Translations under genes and position numbers: made by a program | The notes under the pieces: model-generated | What the model was told of the DNA's origin: nothing | Seen by the model: the letters and a program-made list of their open reading frames with translations, nothing else | Databases searched by the model: none | Assembly: GCA_016719895.1 (NCBI GenBank) | Contig: JADJYG010000003.1 | Location: forward strand, 124,001-188,000 | DNA: 64,000 nucleotides | Direction of reading: 5' to 3' | From: Saprospirales bacterium | Lineage (GTDB): Bacteria; Bacteroidota; Bacteroidia; Chitinophagales; Saprospiraceae | Shown: piece after piece, positions 1 to 8,784 of the stretch | How positions within the stretch are numbered: position 1 is the stretch's first letter | Layout: each line of letters starts with the position of its first letter

Positions 1-453
1 GCCGGCGCCCGTATAACCCCCGACAGCCAGGAAAATTCGATCCTCGTGTCCCCGGCCACCACCGGCAGGGCCCAACTGGTCAAACTCCTGCTCGAACACG
101 GCGCCGACCCCAATACGCGCGATATCTATTACCGGAAACCGGTGCTTTTTGAGGCCATCGCTTCGTATCAACAGCCGAATGAAACTGTGCAAGTACTGCT
201 CGATGCCGGCGCCGACCCAAACGCCATCTATACCGAACCCGGCAACCCGCCGTTTTCCGCGCTCCAACACGCTGCCGCCAACGGACGCTGGTATATTTGC
301 CTGCTCCTGCTCGAAAAAGGCGCCGACAGGCATGCCTCCAATTCCGGCGCGAAAGCACTCCACAGCCTGCTGGATGAAGCCGACCCCTATTTCAGGGGAG
401 ACGGGTACTCCACCCGCGCCGATTTTGATCAGTTGAAAAAAGCCGTCGAATAA
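1..453 (+). CDS. Ankyrin-repeat protein, 5'-truncated by window edge
   Basis: The frame is open from base 1, so the true start lies outside the window and only the C-terminal ~150 residues are seen. It holds about three ankyrin repeats with the usual helix-turn-helix signature (LVKLLLEHGADPN, VQVLLDAGADPN, ICLLLLEKGADRH). Ankyrin repeats are protein-protein interaction scaffolds; no catalytic domain is visible here. A GTG at 46 could act as an internal start, but the ankyrin pattern continues upstream of it, so a partial gene is more likely. Partner and role are unknown. Confidence 0.8.
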   Translation, partial: AGARITPDSQENSILVSPATTGRAQLVKLLLEHGADPNTRDIYYRKPVLFEAIASYQQPNETVQVLLDAGADPNAIYTEPGNPPFSALQHAAANGRWYICLLLLEKGADRHASNSGAKALHSLLDEADPYFRGDGYSTRADFDQLKKAVE

Positions 454-583
454 ATGGCCGCCGTGCTCAGAAACGGTTTTTAACCTGAAAACCGCACCCG
501 GGCAAAATATCCCGCTCCAGGGCACCCGGGCGCAACAAGTTCTTCGGAACAATTTTATCCATTTGTAGTCAGAATACCCATCC

Positions 584-979
584 ATGGAACTCAACATCAC
601 TACCCCCGCCCTGCTTTTTCCCGCCGTTTCGCTGCTCATGCTGGCCTACACCAATAAATTTCTGGCCATAGCCAACCTCATCCGAAAACTCTATTCCGAT
701 TATGAAAAACACAAACAGGTCAACCTCATCATGCAGATTTCCAACCTGCGCCGCCGCCTGATGCTTATCCGCTGGATGCAGGTGGGCGCCGTGGCCAGCA
801 TCCTGTTTTGCGTGGTGACGATGTTTCTCATTTACGAAGGCTATCAGGGGTGGGCCAAGGTCCTGTTTGCCCTCAGCCTGCTGCTCATGATCGGCTCCCT
901 GGTGGTCAGCATCGTGGAAATATTCCTGTCTGCCGGCGCCCTGAAACTGCTCCTGCGCGACCTGGAAGAAAAAATGTAA
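584..979 (+). CDS. DUF2721 family membrane protein
   Basis: 131 residues with three predicted membrane segments (about residues 8-28, 68-88 and 92-118). The first is followed by a charged cytoplasmic-type stretch containing RKLYSDYEKH. The N-terminal pattern PALLFPAVSLLMLAYTN and the overall length match the DUF2721 family, whose function is unknown. It stands alone just upstream of rimP and probably is not part of that operon, because a promoter-like TACCTTCG lies at 1015-1022 between them. Family assignment is by pattern recognition. Confidence 0.75.
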   Translation: MELNITTPALLFPAVSLLMLAYTNKFLAIANLIRKLYSDYEKHKQVNLIMQISNLRRRLMLIRWMQVGAVASILFCVVTMFLIYEGYQGWAKVLFALSLLLMIGSLVVSIVEIFLSAGALKLLLRDLEEKM

Positions 980-1131
980 AGCGCAAATTATTTTGCCCAA
1001 TGTGGATTTATTCGTACCTTCGCGGCACAAATCTGATCGATTATACGAGAGGGAGCCAAAGGTTCCCTTTTTTATTTCTGCAAGACCCCAATCAAAAGCG
1101 GCAACCGGACAACCCTTACCATCCGAAATTT

Positions 1132-1611
1132 ATGGAACTGACCGAACGCATCGCCCGGCTACTGGAAGAAAAATTTACGACCGACGAAGCCTTCGCCGAT
1201 TGTTTTACCGTCGACATCGAACTCAAACCCGGACAAAAGCTCAACGTATTTGTCGACAGTGACTCGGGGATGAATTTTGAAAAATGTAAACAAATCAGCC
1301 GCCACCTGGAGGCCTACCTGGACGCCAACGGCTGGCTGGGCGATAAATACACCCTGGAAGTCAGCAGCCCCGGCGTCGGGCGCCCGCTCCGCTTTTTGCG
1401 CCAATACCGCAACAATACCGGCCGGACCGTGGCGGTGACGCTGCTCGACCAAACCCAACAAACGGGCATCCTGAAAGCTGCCGACGAAACACAGGTGGTA
1501 TTGCTCCAGAAAGGGATCGAAAAAGAAGGCAACAAGAAAAAAGAAGTGGAAAAAGAATGCGTCATCCCCTTCGACCAAATCGAAAAAACCGTAGTTAAGA
1601 TCGTGTTCTGA
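1132..1611 (+). CDS. rimP: Ribosome maturation factor RimP
   Basis: 159 residues. RimP helps assemble the 30S subunit in the cytoplasm. The conserved core VSSPGVGRPLRF is visible after the N-terminal alpha/beta domain, followed by the SH3-like C-terminal domain. The reading frame is open further upstream, but ATG 1132 gives the family's usual length and N-terminus. It lies 33 bases upstream of nusA, the classical rimP-nusA-infB order, so the three are probably co-transcribed. TACCTTCG at 1015-1022 is a near match to the Bacteroidota -7 element and could drive the operon. Confidence 0.95.
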   Translation: MELTERIARLLEEKFTTDEAFADCFTVDIELKPGQKLNVFVDSDSGMNFEKCKQISRHLEAYLDANGWLGDKYTLEVSSPGVGRPLRFLRQYRNNTGRTVAVTLLDQTQQTGILKAADETQVVLLQKGIEKEGNKKKEVEKECVIPFDQIEKTVVKIVF

Positions 1612-1644
1612 CGGATATTCAATTCAAAACTTAAATCATTGTAA

Positions 1645-2892
1645 ATGGTCAATTTAGTTGATGTATTTTCCGACTTCAAGACCGGGAAAAATATAGACCG
1701 CCCCACCATGGTCCGCGTGCTGGAAGACGTATTCCGCACCCTGATCAAGAAAAAATACAACTCCGATGAAAACTTCGACGTGATCGTCAATACCACCACC
1801 GGCGACCTGGAGATCTGGCGCGTGCGCGAAGTGGTGCCCGACGGCGAGGTGACCGACGAGAGCGCCCAGGTCAGCCAGACCGAAGCCCACCTGATTGACG
1901 AAAGCCTCGACGTCGGCGATGAATGCTACGAACAACTGGATATCGACGACTTCGGCCGCCGCGCCATCATGGCCGCCCGGCAAACGCTGGTGTCGCGGAT
2001 CATGGAACTGGAAAAAGACGAAGTGTACCGGAAATACACCGAACTCGTCGGCGCGGTGGTCACGGGCGAAGTCAGCCAGATCATGAAAAAAGAACTGCTG
2101 GTGCTGGACGACGCCACCGGCAGCGAACTGGTGCTGCCCCGCATGGAAATGATCAAAGGCGATTACTACCGCAAAGGCGATATGGTGCGCGGCATTATCC
2201 GGAAAGTCGAAATGCGCAATAATACGCCGTATATCATGCTCAGCCGCACCGACCCGAGCTTCCTCGAAAAACTGCTCGAAGCCGAAGTGCCGGAAATTGA
2301 AGACGGAATCATCGAAATCAAAAACGTGGTCCGCCTGCCCGGCGAACGCGCCAAAGTGGCCGTGGAAAGCCACGACGACCGCATCGACCCCGTGGGCGCC
2401 TGCGTGGGTATGAAAGGCAGCCGCATCCACGGCATCGTGCGCGAACTGCGCAACGAAAACATCGATATCATCAATTATACCACCAATTTACCCCTGTTTA
2501 TCCAGCGCAGCCTGACACCGGCAAAAATCACCACCATCGATATCGACAACGAACGCAAGCGCGCCGCCGTCTACCTCGATCCCGACCAGGTGAGCCTGGC
2601 CATCGGTAAAAGCGGCTCTAATATCAAACTGGCTACCAAATTGACCGGTTTTGAAATCGACGTATACCGCAACAACCAGCAGGAACTGGAAATTGACGAC
2701 GTGGACCTGGAAGAATTTGGCGACGAAATCGAGCCCTGGGTAATCGAAGCCCTGAAAGGAATCGGTTGTGATACCGCCCGCCAGGTACTCGACCTGAGCG
2801 CCGAAGAACTGCTGCGCCGTACCGACCTGGAAGAAGAAACCGTCAAAGAAGTACTCGCCATTCTGGCTGCAGAATTCGATGGCGAAGAGTAA
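1645..2892 (+). CDS. nusA: Transcription termination/antitermination protein NusA
   Basis: 415 residues. NusA binds RNA polymerase and nascent RNA and modulates pausing, termination and antitermination. Domains in order: an N-terminal polymerase-binding domain (about 1-125), an S1 domain (about 130-205), KH1 and KH2 with GxxG loops (GMKGSRI and GKSGSNI), and a short C-terminal helix-hairpin-helix region. The length is that of a NusA without the double acidic repeats of E. coli. It sits between rimP and infB as in most bacteria. The first 35 bases of a small overlapping frame downstream are not a separate gene. Confidence 0.97.
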   Translation: MVNLVDVFSDFKTGKNIDRPTMVRVLEDVFRTLIKKKYNSDENFDVIVNTTTGDLEIWRVREVVPDGEVTDESAQVSQTEAHLIDESLDVGDECYEQLDIDDFGRRAIMAARQTLVSRIMELEKDEVYRKYTELVGAVVTGEVSQIMKKELLVLDDATGSELVLPRMEMIKGDYYRKGDMVRGIIRKVEMRNNTPYIMLSRTDPSFLEKLLEAEVPEIEDGIIEIKNVVRLPGERAKVAVESHDDRIDPVGACVGMKGSRIHGIVRELRNENIDIINYTTNLPLFIQRSLTPAKITTIDIDNERKRAAVYLDPDQVSLAIGKSGSNIKLATKLTGFEIDVYRNNQQELEIDDVDLEEFGDEIEPWVIEALKGIGCDTARQVLDLSAEELLRRTDLEEETVKEVLAILAAEFDGEE

Positions 2893-2976
2893 AAGTCAGG
2901 CGCCGGCGAAACGGGGCGGCGAAAAAAAGGTCGCCCCACTTCGCTTCGCAACCGTCGACATACGACTTTATTGTCG

Positions 2977-2984
2977 TACCTTTG
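2977..2984 (+). promoter_or_regulatory. Bacteroidota -7 promoter element (TACCTTTG) upstream of infB
   Basis: TACCTTTG fits the Bacteroidota -7 consensus TAnnTTTG exactly. It lies about 125 bases before the infB start in the 217-base gap after nusA, so infB probably has its own promoter as well as operon read-through. No good -33 TTTG is seen at the expected spacing. Confidence 0.5.
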
Positions 2985-3109
2985 CAGCGTTTTTTAACAA
3001 TTTAAATATATTCAGGCCTTCTAATTCTATAATTATCAAGGGCATAGCCCTGTACGCAGCACAAACATTAAGGAAATAAATTTTTCAATTTAGCAGGAAA
3101 AAACACTGC

Positions 3110-6006
3110 ATGGCATTAAAATTAATTAAGGTAGCCAAAGATTTTAACGTTGGTCTGCACACCATCGTTGAGACGCTGCGCAGTAATGGATTCTCCGGTG
3201 TGGAAGAAAAACCAACCGCGGAAATCACGGATGAAATGTTGACTGTCCTTCAAAAGGAGTTTCAGGGCGATATGGCTATCAAAAAAGAGGCGGACAAACT
3301 GGCCCGCCCGGCCCTGGTAAAAAGGAACCGGGTGTGACGCCCGCTCCGCCGGCTCCCGCGGCGCCGGAGGCTCCTGCGGCGCCCCGCCCCAATTTGCTCC
3401 AACCCAGGGAGGCCGAACCGAAAGCGCCCGAACCCAAAAAAGAACAGCCTGAATTGATCAAACGGGAGCGCCCTGCGCTTCGTATCGTAGGAAAAATCGA
3501 CCTCGACACCCCCAAAGAAACGCCTCAGCCGGAAAAACCGCAGCCGGAAGTGGAAAAACCCGCCGAGCCTGGCGAACCGGCGCCGCCTAAGGCCGCCGAC
3601 GCACCGCCCGCTACGGAACAACCGCCCGCCTCGCCCGCTGCCCCTCCACAGGAAAGCAAATCGCCTGCCGCCGCTCCACCTGCCGACCAACCCGCCCCCG
3701 GTGAAGAAACCCCCGGAGAAACCGACTTTTACCGCGCCGACGCACCCCAACTCCGCGGCCTCAAAATCCTTGGCCGCGTAAACCTCGAACAAAAGAAAAA
3801 AGAAGCAAGCCCGGCGGATCGCCCCAAAGGCGGCCGCGATGATCGCAATAAAGGCAAACCCCGCGATAACCGTCCCGCCGGCAGCCCGCAAACCCAGGGC
3901 CCACGTCCTGCCGGCGGCCAGCAACAACCCGGCGGATCCGCCGCCGACGCCGACCAACGGCGCAAACGCAAACGCAAAAAAGTGCAGCAGCCCATCACCG
4001 CCGAAGCCATCCAGGCCTCGCTGACCGGTAACCAGGGCGATAAAAAGGGCCGGGGCCGCCAACCGGACTCTAAAGAGGTTTCCCAAAAAGAAATCGAAGA
4101 CCAAATCCGGAAAACCATGACGCGCCTGGGCGCCGGCGCCAGCCGTAAACGCCAGAAAATGCGCCGCGATAAACGCGAAAACATGCGCGAACGGGCTGAA
4201 TTGGCTGAATCGGCCGATAATGAAAAGGTCCTGCAGGTAACAGAGTTCGTCTCCGTTTCTGACCTGGCCGCCCTCATGAACGTCAAACCCGCCGATATCA
4301 TCAAAGCCTGTATGTCGCTCGGTATATTCGTGTCGATCAACCAACGCCTCGACGCCGAAATTATCGAAGTCGTTTCCAGCGAGTTCGGCTACGAAGTCCA
4401 GTTTATCAGCGCCGAAGAACAGGTGGAGGTCGAAGAAGAAGAAATCGACGATCCGGCCGACCTGCGCCCCCGCCAACCCATCGTGACCGTGATGGGCCAC
4501 GTTGACCACGGTAAGACGTCCTTGCTCGATTATATTCGCAAGGCCAAGGTGGCCGAAGGCGAAGCCGGCGGTATTACGCAGCACATCGGCGCCTACGAAG
4601 TGATGGTCGGGGAGGAAGAGGCCGAAGCCAAACGGATCACGTTCCTCGATACGCCGGGCCACGAAGCCTTTACCGCCATGCGCGCCCGCGGCGCCAAAGT
4701 GACCGACATCGCCATCATTGTGATCGCTGCCGACGACAGCATCATGCCGCAAACCCGCGAGGCCATCAGCCACGCCCAGGCCGCCGGCGTGCCCATCGTG
4801 TTCGCCATCAATAAAATAGATAAAGACGGCGCCGACCCCGACCGTATTAAAAACGAACTGGCGCAGATGAACTTCCTGGTCGAAGAATGGGGCGGCAAGT
4901 ACCAAAGCCAGGATATATCGGCTAAAAAAGGCGCCAACGTGGATAAACTCCTCGAAAAAGTGCTTTTGGAGGCCGAACTGCTCGACCTGAAAGCGAACCC
5001 CTCCCGGCGGGCCATAGGCACCGTGCTGGAGGCTTCGCTCGATAAGGGCCGGGGCTATGTCACCAAAATCCTCGTCGAAAACGGCACCCTCGATGAGGGC
5101 GACCCCATCATCGCCGGCGAATACTCCGGTAAGGTAAAGGCCATGTTCAACGAACGCGGCAAAAAAATCAAACATGCAGGCCCCGCCACGCCAGTCCTGG
5201 TGCTCGGCCTTTCCGGCGCACCGCAAGCCGGTGAAAAGATAAAAGAAACCGCCACCGAAACGGAAGCCCGCGAAATCGCCACCCGGCGCTCGCAGATCAT
5301 CCGCGAACAAGCCACCCGCGCCAGCAAACGGATCAGCCTCGAAGAAATCGGCCGCCGCCTCGCCCTGGGCAACTTCAAAGAACTCAACCTGATCGTTAAA
5401 GGCGACGTAGACGGCTCCGTGGAGGCCCTGAGCGATTCGCTCATCAAACTGACGATGGAGAAAATCCAGGTCAATGTGATCCACAAAGCCGTCGGCCAAA
5501 TTGTAGACAGCGACGTGATGCTGGCTTCCGCCTCCGATGCCATTATTATCGGCTTCCAGGTGCGCCCCTCGCTCACCGCCCGCAAACTGGCGGAAAAAGA
5601 AGGCGTGGAGATCAAACTCTACTCCATTATTTACGAAGCCATCGAGGAAGTCAAAGCCGCTATGGAAGGCATGCTGGAGCCGACCAAAGAAGAAGAAATC
5701 ACCGGACAGGCCGAAGTACGCGATGTGTTCAAAATTTCCAAAGTAGGCACCGTGGCCGGCTGTTATGTACAGGAAGGAAAAATCAACCGCAACCACTACG
5801 TCCGCATTATCCGCGACGGCATCGTAATCTACCCGGTCAACCAGGGCCAGCACGCCGAACTGACCTCCCTCAAGCGCTTCAAGGAAGACGCCAAAGAAGT
5901 GCGCGCCGGCCTCGAATGCGGCATGACCGTGCGCAACTTCAACGACATTAAAGTCGGCGACGTCATCGAGTCGTACCTGATCAAAGAAGTGAAAGCAACA
6001 CTGTAA
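3110..6006 (+). CDS. infB: Translation initiation factor IF-2, with apparent frameshift near 3281-3286
   Basis: IF-2 is the GTPase that brings initiator tRNA to the 30S subunit and promotes subunit joining. The N-terminal IF2_N domain starts at ATG 3110 (MALKLIKVAKDFNVG). It is followed by a long Pro/Ala/Glu-rich linker, then the G domain with GHVDHGKT (G1), GGITQHIGAY (switch I), DTPGHEAF (G3) and NKID (G4), then domains II-IV. The first 75 codons and the remaining ~890 lie in different frames; the frame must step back by one between 3235 and 3337. Adding one base to the A6 run at 3281-3286 yields a smooth Gly/Pro-rich linker. The cause is either a homopolymer assembly error or a real lesion; an essential gene makes error more likely. 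It is the third gene of the rimP-nusA-infB set. Confidence 0.93.
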
Positions 6007-6017
6007 AACCATTCGCC

Positions 6018-6878
6018 TTGAAAGGTATTATTCTCGCCGGCGGATTGGGTACCCGGCTTTATCCGCTGACCCTGGCCGTGAGCAAACAGCTCATGCCAGT
6101 GTACGACAAACCCATGATCTACTACCCGCTCAGCACGCTCATGCTGGCGGGTATCCGCGAAGTGCTGGTCATTTCCACACCACAGGACCTGCCCAAATTC
6201 CGCCAACTTTTTGGCGACGGCGGCGCCCTGGGTATGCAATTTTCCTATGTGGAACAACCGGCGCCCAACGGCCTCGCCCAGGCATTCGTACTCGGCGCCG
6301 GCTTTATCGGAACCGACTCCGTGGCGCTGATCCTGGGCGATAATATTTTCTACGGCGCCGGCCTGGGCGAGATGGTCCGCGCTTGCGCCGACCCCGCCGG
6401 CGGTATTATTTTTGCCTACCAGGTGGCCGACCCCGAACGCTACGGCGTAGTGGAATTCGATCTGGCGCAGCGGGCGCTCAGTATCGAAGAAAAACCCGCC
6501 CGGCCCAGGAGCCATTTCGCCGTGCCCGGTTTGTATTTTTACGACAACTCCGTGGTGGACGTCGCTAAAAACCTGCAACCCAGCGCCCGGGGCGAATACG
6601 AGATCACCGATGTCAACAAAACCTACCTCCACCAGGGCCGGCTCCAGGTGCGCGTGATGGGCCGGGGCTATGCCTGGCTCGACACCGGCACCCACGAATC
6701 GCTCATGCAGGCCGGCCAGTTCGTGCAGGCCATCGAAAACCGGCAGGGACTCAAAATCGGCTGTATCGAAGAAGTCGCCTGGGAAATGGGCTTCATCGAC
6801 AACGCCCAACTGGAGCGCCTGGGGCAGCAATATTTGAAAAGCGGTTACGGGGAATACTTGTTGCGGCTGCTGCAGTAG
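6018..6878 (+). CDS. rfbA: Glucose-1-phosphate thymidylyltransferase
   Basis: 286 residues, the usual RmlA/RfbA length. It catalyses dTTP + glucose-1-phosphate to dTDP-glucose, the first step of dTDP-rhamnose synthesis for surface polysaccharide. Visible motifs are the nucleotide-binding GGLGTRL at the N-terminus, DKPMIYYPLS and GDNIFYG, and the C-terminal AWLDTGTHESL. The start is taken as TTG 6018 because it places the GGLGTRL loop at the normal distance and no ATG is available; the codon is 11 bases after the infB stop. No other rfb genes follow, which is unusual because they are often clustered. Confidence 0.92.
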   Translation: MKGIILAGGLGTRLYPLTLAVSKQLMPVYDKPMIYYPLSTLMLAGIREVLVISTPQDLPKFRQLFGDGGALGMQFSYVEQPAPNGLAQAFVLGAGFIGTDSVALILGDNIFYGAGLGEMVRACADPAGGIIFAYQVADPERYGVVEFDLAQRALSIEEKPARPRSHFAVPGLYFYDNSVVDVAKNLQPSARGEYEITDVNKTYLHQGRLQVRVMGRGYAWLDTGTHESLMQAGQFVQAIENRQGLKIGCIEEVAWEMGFIDNAQLERLGQQYLKSGYGEYLLRLLQ

Positions 6879-6898
6879 TTTTTTAACGCGACAACTGA

Positions 6899-7468
6899 AT
6901 GCAACTTCGTATGGGTATTGTCTTTGGCTTCCTCGTCCTCGCCCTGATCATCCTTGCCCTGCGCCGCCGCCGCCGGGAAACTAACCAATGGATCGCCGAA
7001 GAACGCCGCGAAGAAAGCGGCGACTGGATCGACAAACGCGCCGGCGAACGCGGCGCCTTCGGCGCGCTCGATGCCGAACGCGAACGCGAACGCCAACACA
7101 CGGCAAACCAGGGCCGCGTTTTCGAACTGGCCCGCCTCCTGCGCGACGGGTGTTTTGAGGCCTGTCCCGGATTCAACGACCTGAACGACGAGCAGATCAA
7201 AGCCTTCACGGCCTTTGCCCGCGAACAAGCGCAGCTGGCGCTCGCTGCCGCCGCCAGGCTGCAACAAGGCCGGGCCCCGGAACCGCCGGCAGACGCGGAG
7301 GCCGAAAGCGAAGCCGCCCACGCCCTGAAAAAAATTATCCTGGATTATGCCTACGCACAGTTTCCGCAATTGCTCGATTCGGACCTGGAACTGCTCCGCC
7401 AATACGACCGCTATGCCGGCCAGATAGCCGCCAGGCTCACCGCCAAAATCGGGCAGTGGAAGAAATAA
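6899..7468 (+). CDS. Hypothetical protein with N-terminal membrane anchor
   Basis: 189 residues. One hydrophobic N-terminal segment (about residues 4-20) is followed immediately by RRRRR, so it should be anchored in the inner membrane with the rest cytoplasmic. The remainder is highly charged and helical, rich in Glu, Arg and Ala, with coiled-coil character. No known domain was recognised. It follows rfbA by 20 bases in the same direction and may share its transcript. Confidence 0.55.
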   Translation: MQLRMGIVFGFLVLALIILALRRRRRETNQWIAEERREESGDWIDKRAGERGAFGALDAERERERQHTANQGRVFELARLLRDGCFEACPGFNDLNDEQIKAFTAFAREQAQLALAAAARLQQGRAPEPPADAEAESEAAHALKKIILDYAYAQFPQLLDSDLELLRQYDRYAGQIAARLTAKIGQWKK

Positions 7469-7607
7469 CCGGTTTCGGAGCAAACAGCTGAATTTTTTCT
7501 CCCGCCCGGGGTAACAAACAACCGCCGCAGTGGATATCCTGCTAAAATGCCGTGCGACCATCGCAGTGGCTCCCTACGCAGGATTATTCACTAAAACTCA
7601 AAATATC

Positions 7608-8210
7608 ATGGCGGAACAAACTAAAAAACCCGAACCAGCCAAACCCGGCGACAAAAACAGCATGGCTGTCTTCCTGGGCAATTTTTCCGATGTCATCGAC
7701 CAGCTCTGCGAGAGTTACCGGCGGAAACTGGGCGAAGAAAACCCCGACGAATGGGAAATGCTCAGCGTGTTTTGCGGCATGCTGAAAACAGCTACCCAGG
7801 GCGTGGAAAAAGAAATGGGGGGCATCTATGCCGAACTCGATACCGATTCGAAAAACCTCCTGAACCGGCACCTGGACAATTCGGGCGTCATCGGCATTCA
7901 AACGGCTGCGATTCAATTCCTGAAAAACAACGGCAACAAATCAAAAATCGAGCTGATCATCGAGATCATCAAAAAGATCATCCTTCAGCTCATCGAACTG
8001 CTGCAGGAATTGTTCAACCTGCCGGCCTGGGTCGAAAAGATCCTCAAACTCATCGTCGGCCTGCTGGAGATCATTGAAAACGTGTTGCCCTTGATCCTCG
8101 AATTGCTGGGCATCGACGCTGCATTTATGAAAAATGCCGAGCGCAACCTGCTGGAATTTCACCCTATGTGGAAAAAACTGCGGGCAACCGTCGTGATGAA
8201 ACGGCAGTAA
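7608..8210 (+). CDS. Hypothetical protein with long amphipathic C-terminal helices
   Basis: 200 residues from ATG 7608. This start follows a run of A and precedes a Lys/Pro-rich N-terminus; an upstream in-frame start at 7530 adds an unlikely extension. The first ~110 residues look soluble. From about residue 120 to 175 there is an Ile/Leu-rich stretch with regularly spaced Glu and Lys (for example IIKKIILQLIELLQELF), predicted to form one or two long amphipathic helices. The family is not recognised. Oligomerisation or membrane association are both possible. A strong terminator follows the stop. Confidence 0.5.
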   Translation: MAEQTKKPEPAKPGDKNSMAVFLGNFSDVIDQLCESYRRKLGEENPDEWEMLSVFCGMLKTATQGVEKEMGGIYAELDTDSKNLLNRHLDNSGVIGIQTAAIQFLKNNGNKSKIELIIEIIKKIILQLIELLQELFNLPAWVEKILKLIVGLLEIIENVLPLILELLGIDAAFMKNAERNLLEFHPMWKKLRATVVMKRQ

Positions 8211-8240
8211 GCGCCGGACCCGGCAAACCGACCGAAGTGC

Positions 8241-8290
8241 CTCCCCTGCCGGCCGGGCCTATGGCCCGCCGCGGGGGAGTTTTCGTTTTG
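8241..8290 (+). terminator. Intrinsic terminator after the 7608-8210 gene
   Basis: CTCCCC...GGGGGAG arms with an inner GCCGGCCGGGC/GCCCGCCGCG stem, followed by TTTTCGTTTT. It lies 30 bases past the stop codon and is oriented to end the upstream transcript. Confidence 0.75.
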
Positions 8291-8352
8291 ACCGCCCTAC
8301 CGGCCGGAGAGCGGCATAGTTCCAGTTTTATTTGGAAGCGAGTGTCTTAAAA

Positions 8353-8431
8353 GTTGCTGGCGAAGACGCCAGCAACGGCGTTCAAGCCAGATTTTCAACA
8401 AAATGCCGCTGTTGGTGCCCTCGCCAACAGC
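8353..8431. repeat. Two adjacent perfect hairpins
   Basis: GTTGCTGGCG/CGCCAGCAAC at 8353-8376 and GCTGTTGG/CCAACAGC at 8408-8431 are two short stem-loops about 30 bases apart, in the gene-free stretch 8211-8784. They resemble REP-type palindromes. They have no poly-T tail, so termination is unlikely. Confidence 0.6.
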
Positions 8432-8461
8432 AAATTCTACCGAACCGTAACCAAACAAAAT

Positions 8462-8624
8462 CAGTAATTCTCGCTTTGCCTTTAACCACCGATTCTCTGG
8501 GGCTTGTCATGTTGGAAACAGCCACACAAGTCAACATTTCAGCGTAAAATTTGGCTTGTGTGGCTGTTTCCAGCATGACAAGCCCCCGCTAACGCGAAGA
8601 ATTGGTGCAAACCGAGAATTGCTG
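8462..8624. mobile_element. Miniature inverted-repeat element, family A, copy 1 (163 bp)
   Basis: The ends are imperfect inverted repeats (CAGTAATTCTCGCTTTGCC against CAGCAATTCTCGGTTTGCA read from the other end). The centre is a long hairpin with GGGGCTTGTCATG / CATGACAAGCCCC arms. It is flanked by a perfect 9-bp direct repeat, AAACAAAAT, at 8453-8461 and 8625-8633, the mark of a transposition event. A second copy with its own different 9-bp duplication lies at 42559-42722. It has no coding capacity, so it must be moved by a transposase elsewhere. Confidence 0.85.
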
Positions 8625-8684
8625 AAACAAAATTTGAAAAAAAATTAAAACATATCCCTTTATTCAAACCTTCGCACACCCCTG

Positions 8685-8713
8685 ATTGAACATTGAACAT
8701 TGAACATTGGACA
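8685..8713. repeat. 7-bp tandem repeat (ATTGAAC)
   Basis: Three perfect and one imperfect copies of ATTGAAC in tandem. The same word recurs around 26388-26491. Such low-complexity AT-rich words lie only between genes here. Confidence 0.7.
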
Positions 8714-8784
8714 TTTTTTAAATGTAAAAATTCCTGAACTGACCAAGGTTCAAGCGGTATTTCGTAGAACTGGCCGGCCGCGCG

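Noticed and set aside
2879..3079. 66-codon frame overlapping the nusA stop
   Set aside because: It overlaps nusA, spans the infB promoter region and encodes no recognisable protein.
3281..3286. Programmed -1 frameshift signal in infB
   Set aside because: The site is C AAA AAA G; slipping the first Lys codon back would pair badly, and IF-2 is not known to need frameshifting. Kept as an open alternative to an assembly error only.
3262..6012. Long minus-strand frame (over 900 codons) opposite infB
   Set aside because: It mirrors the high-GC third positions of infB; the product is low-complexity Phe/Gly/Ala-rich with no family, while the plus strand has clear IF-2 motifs.
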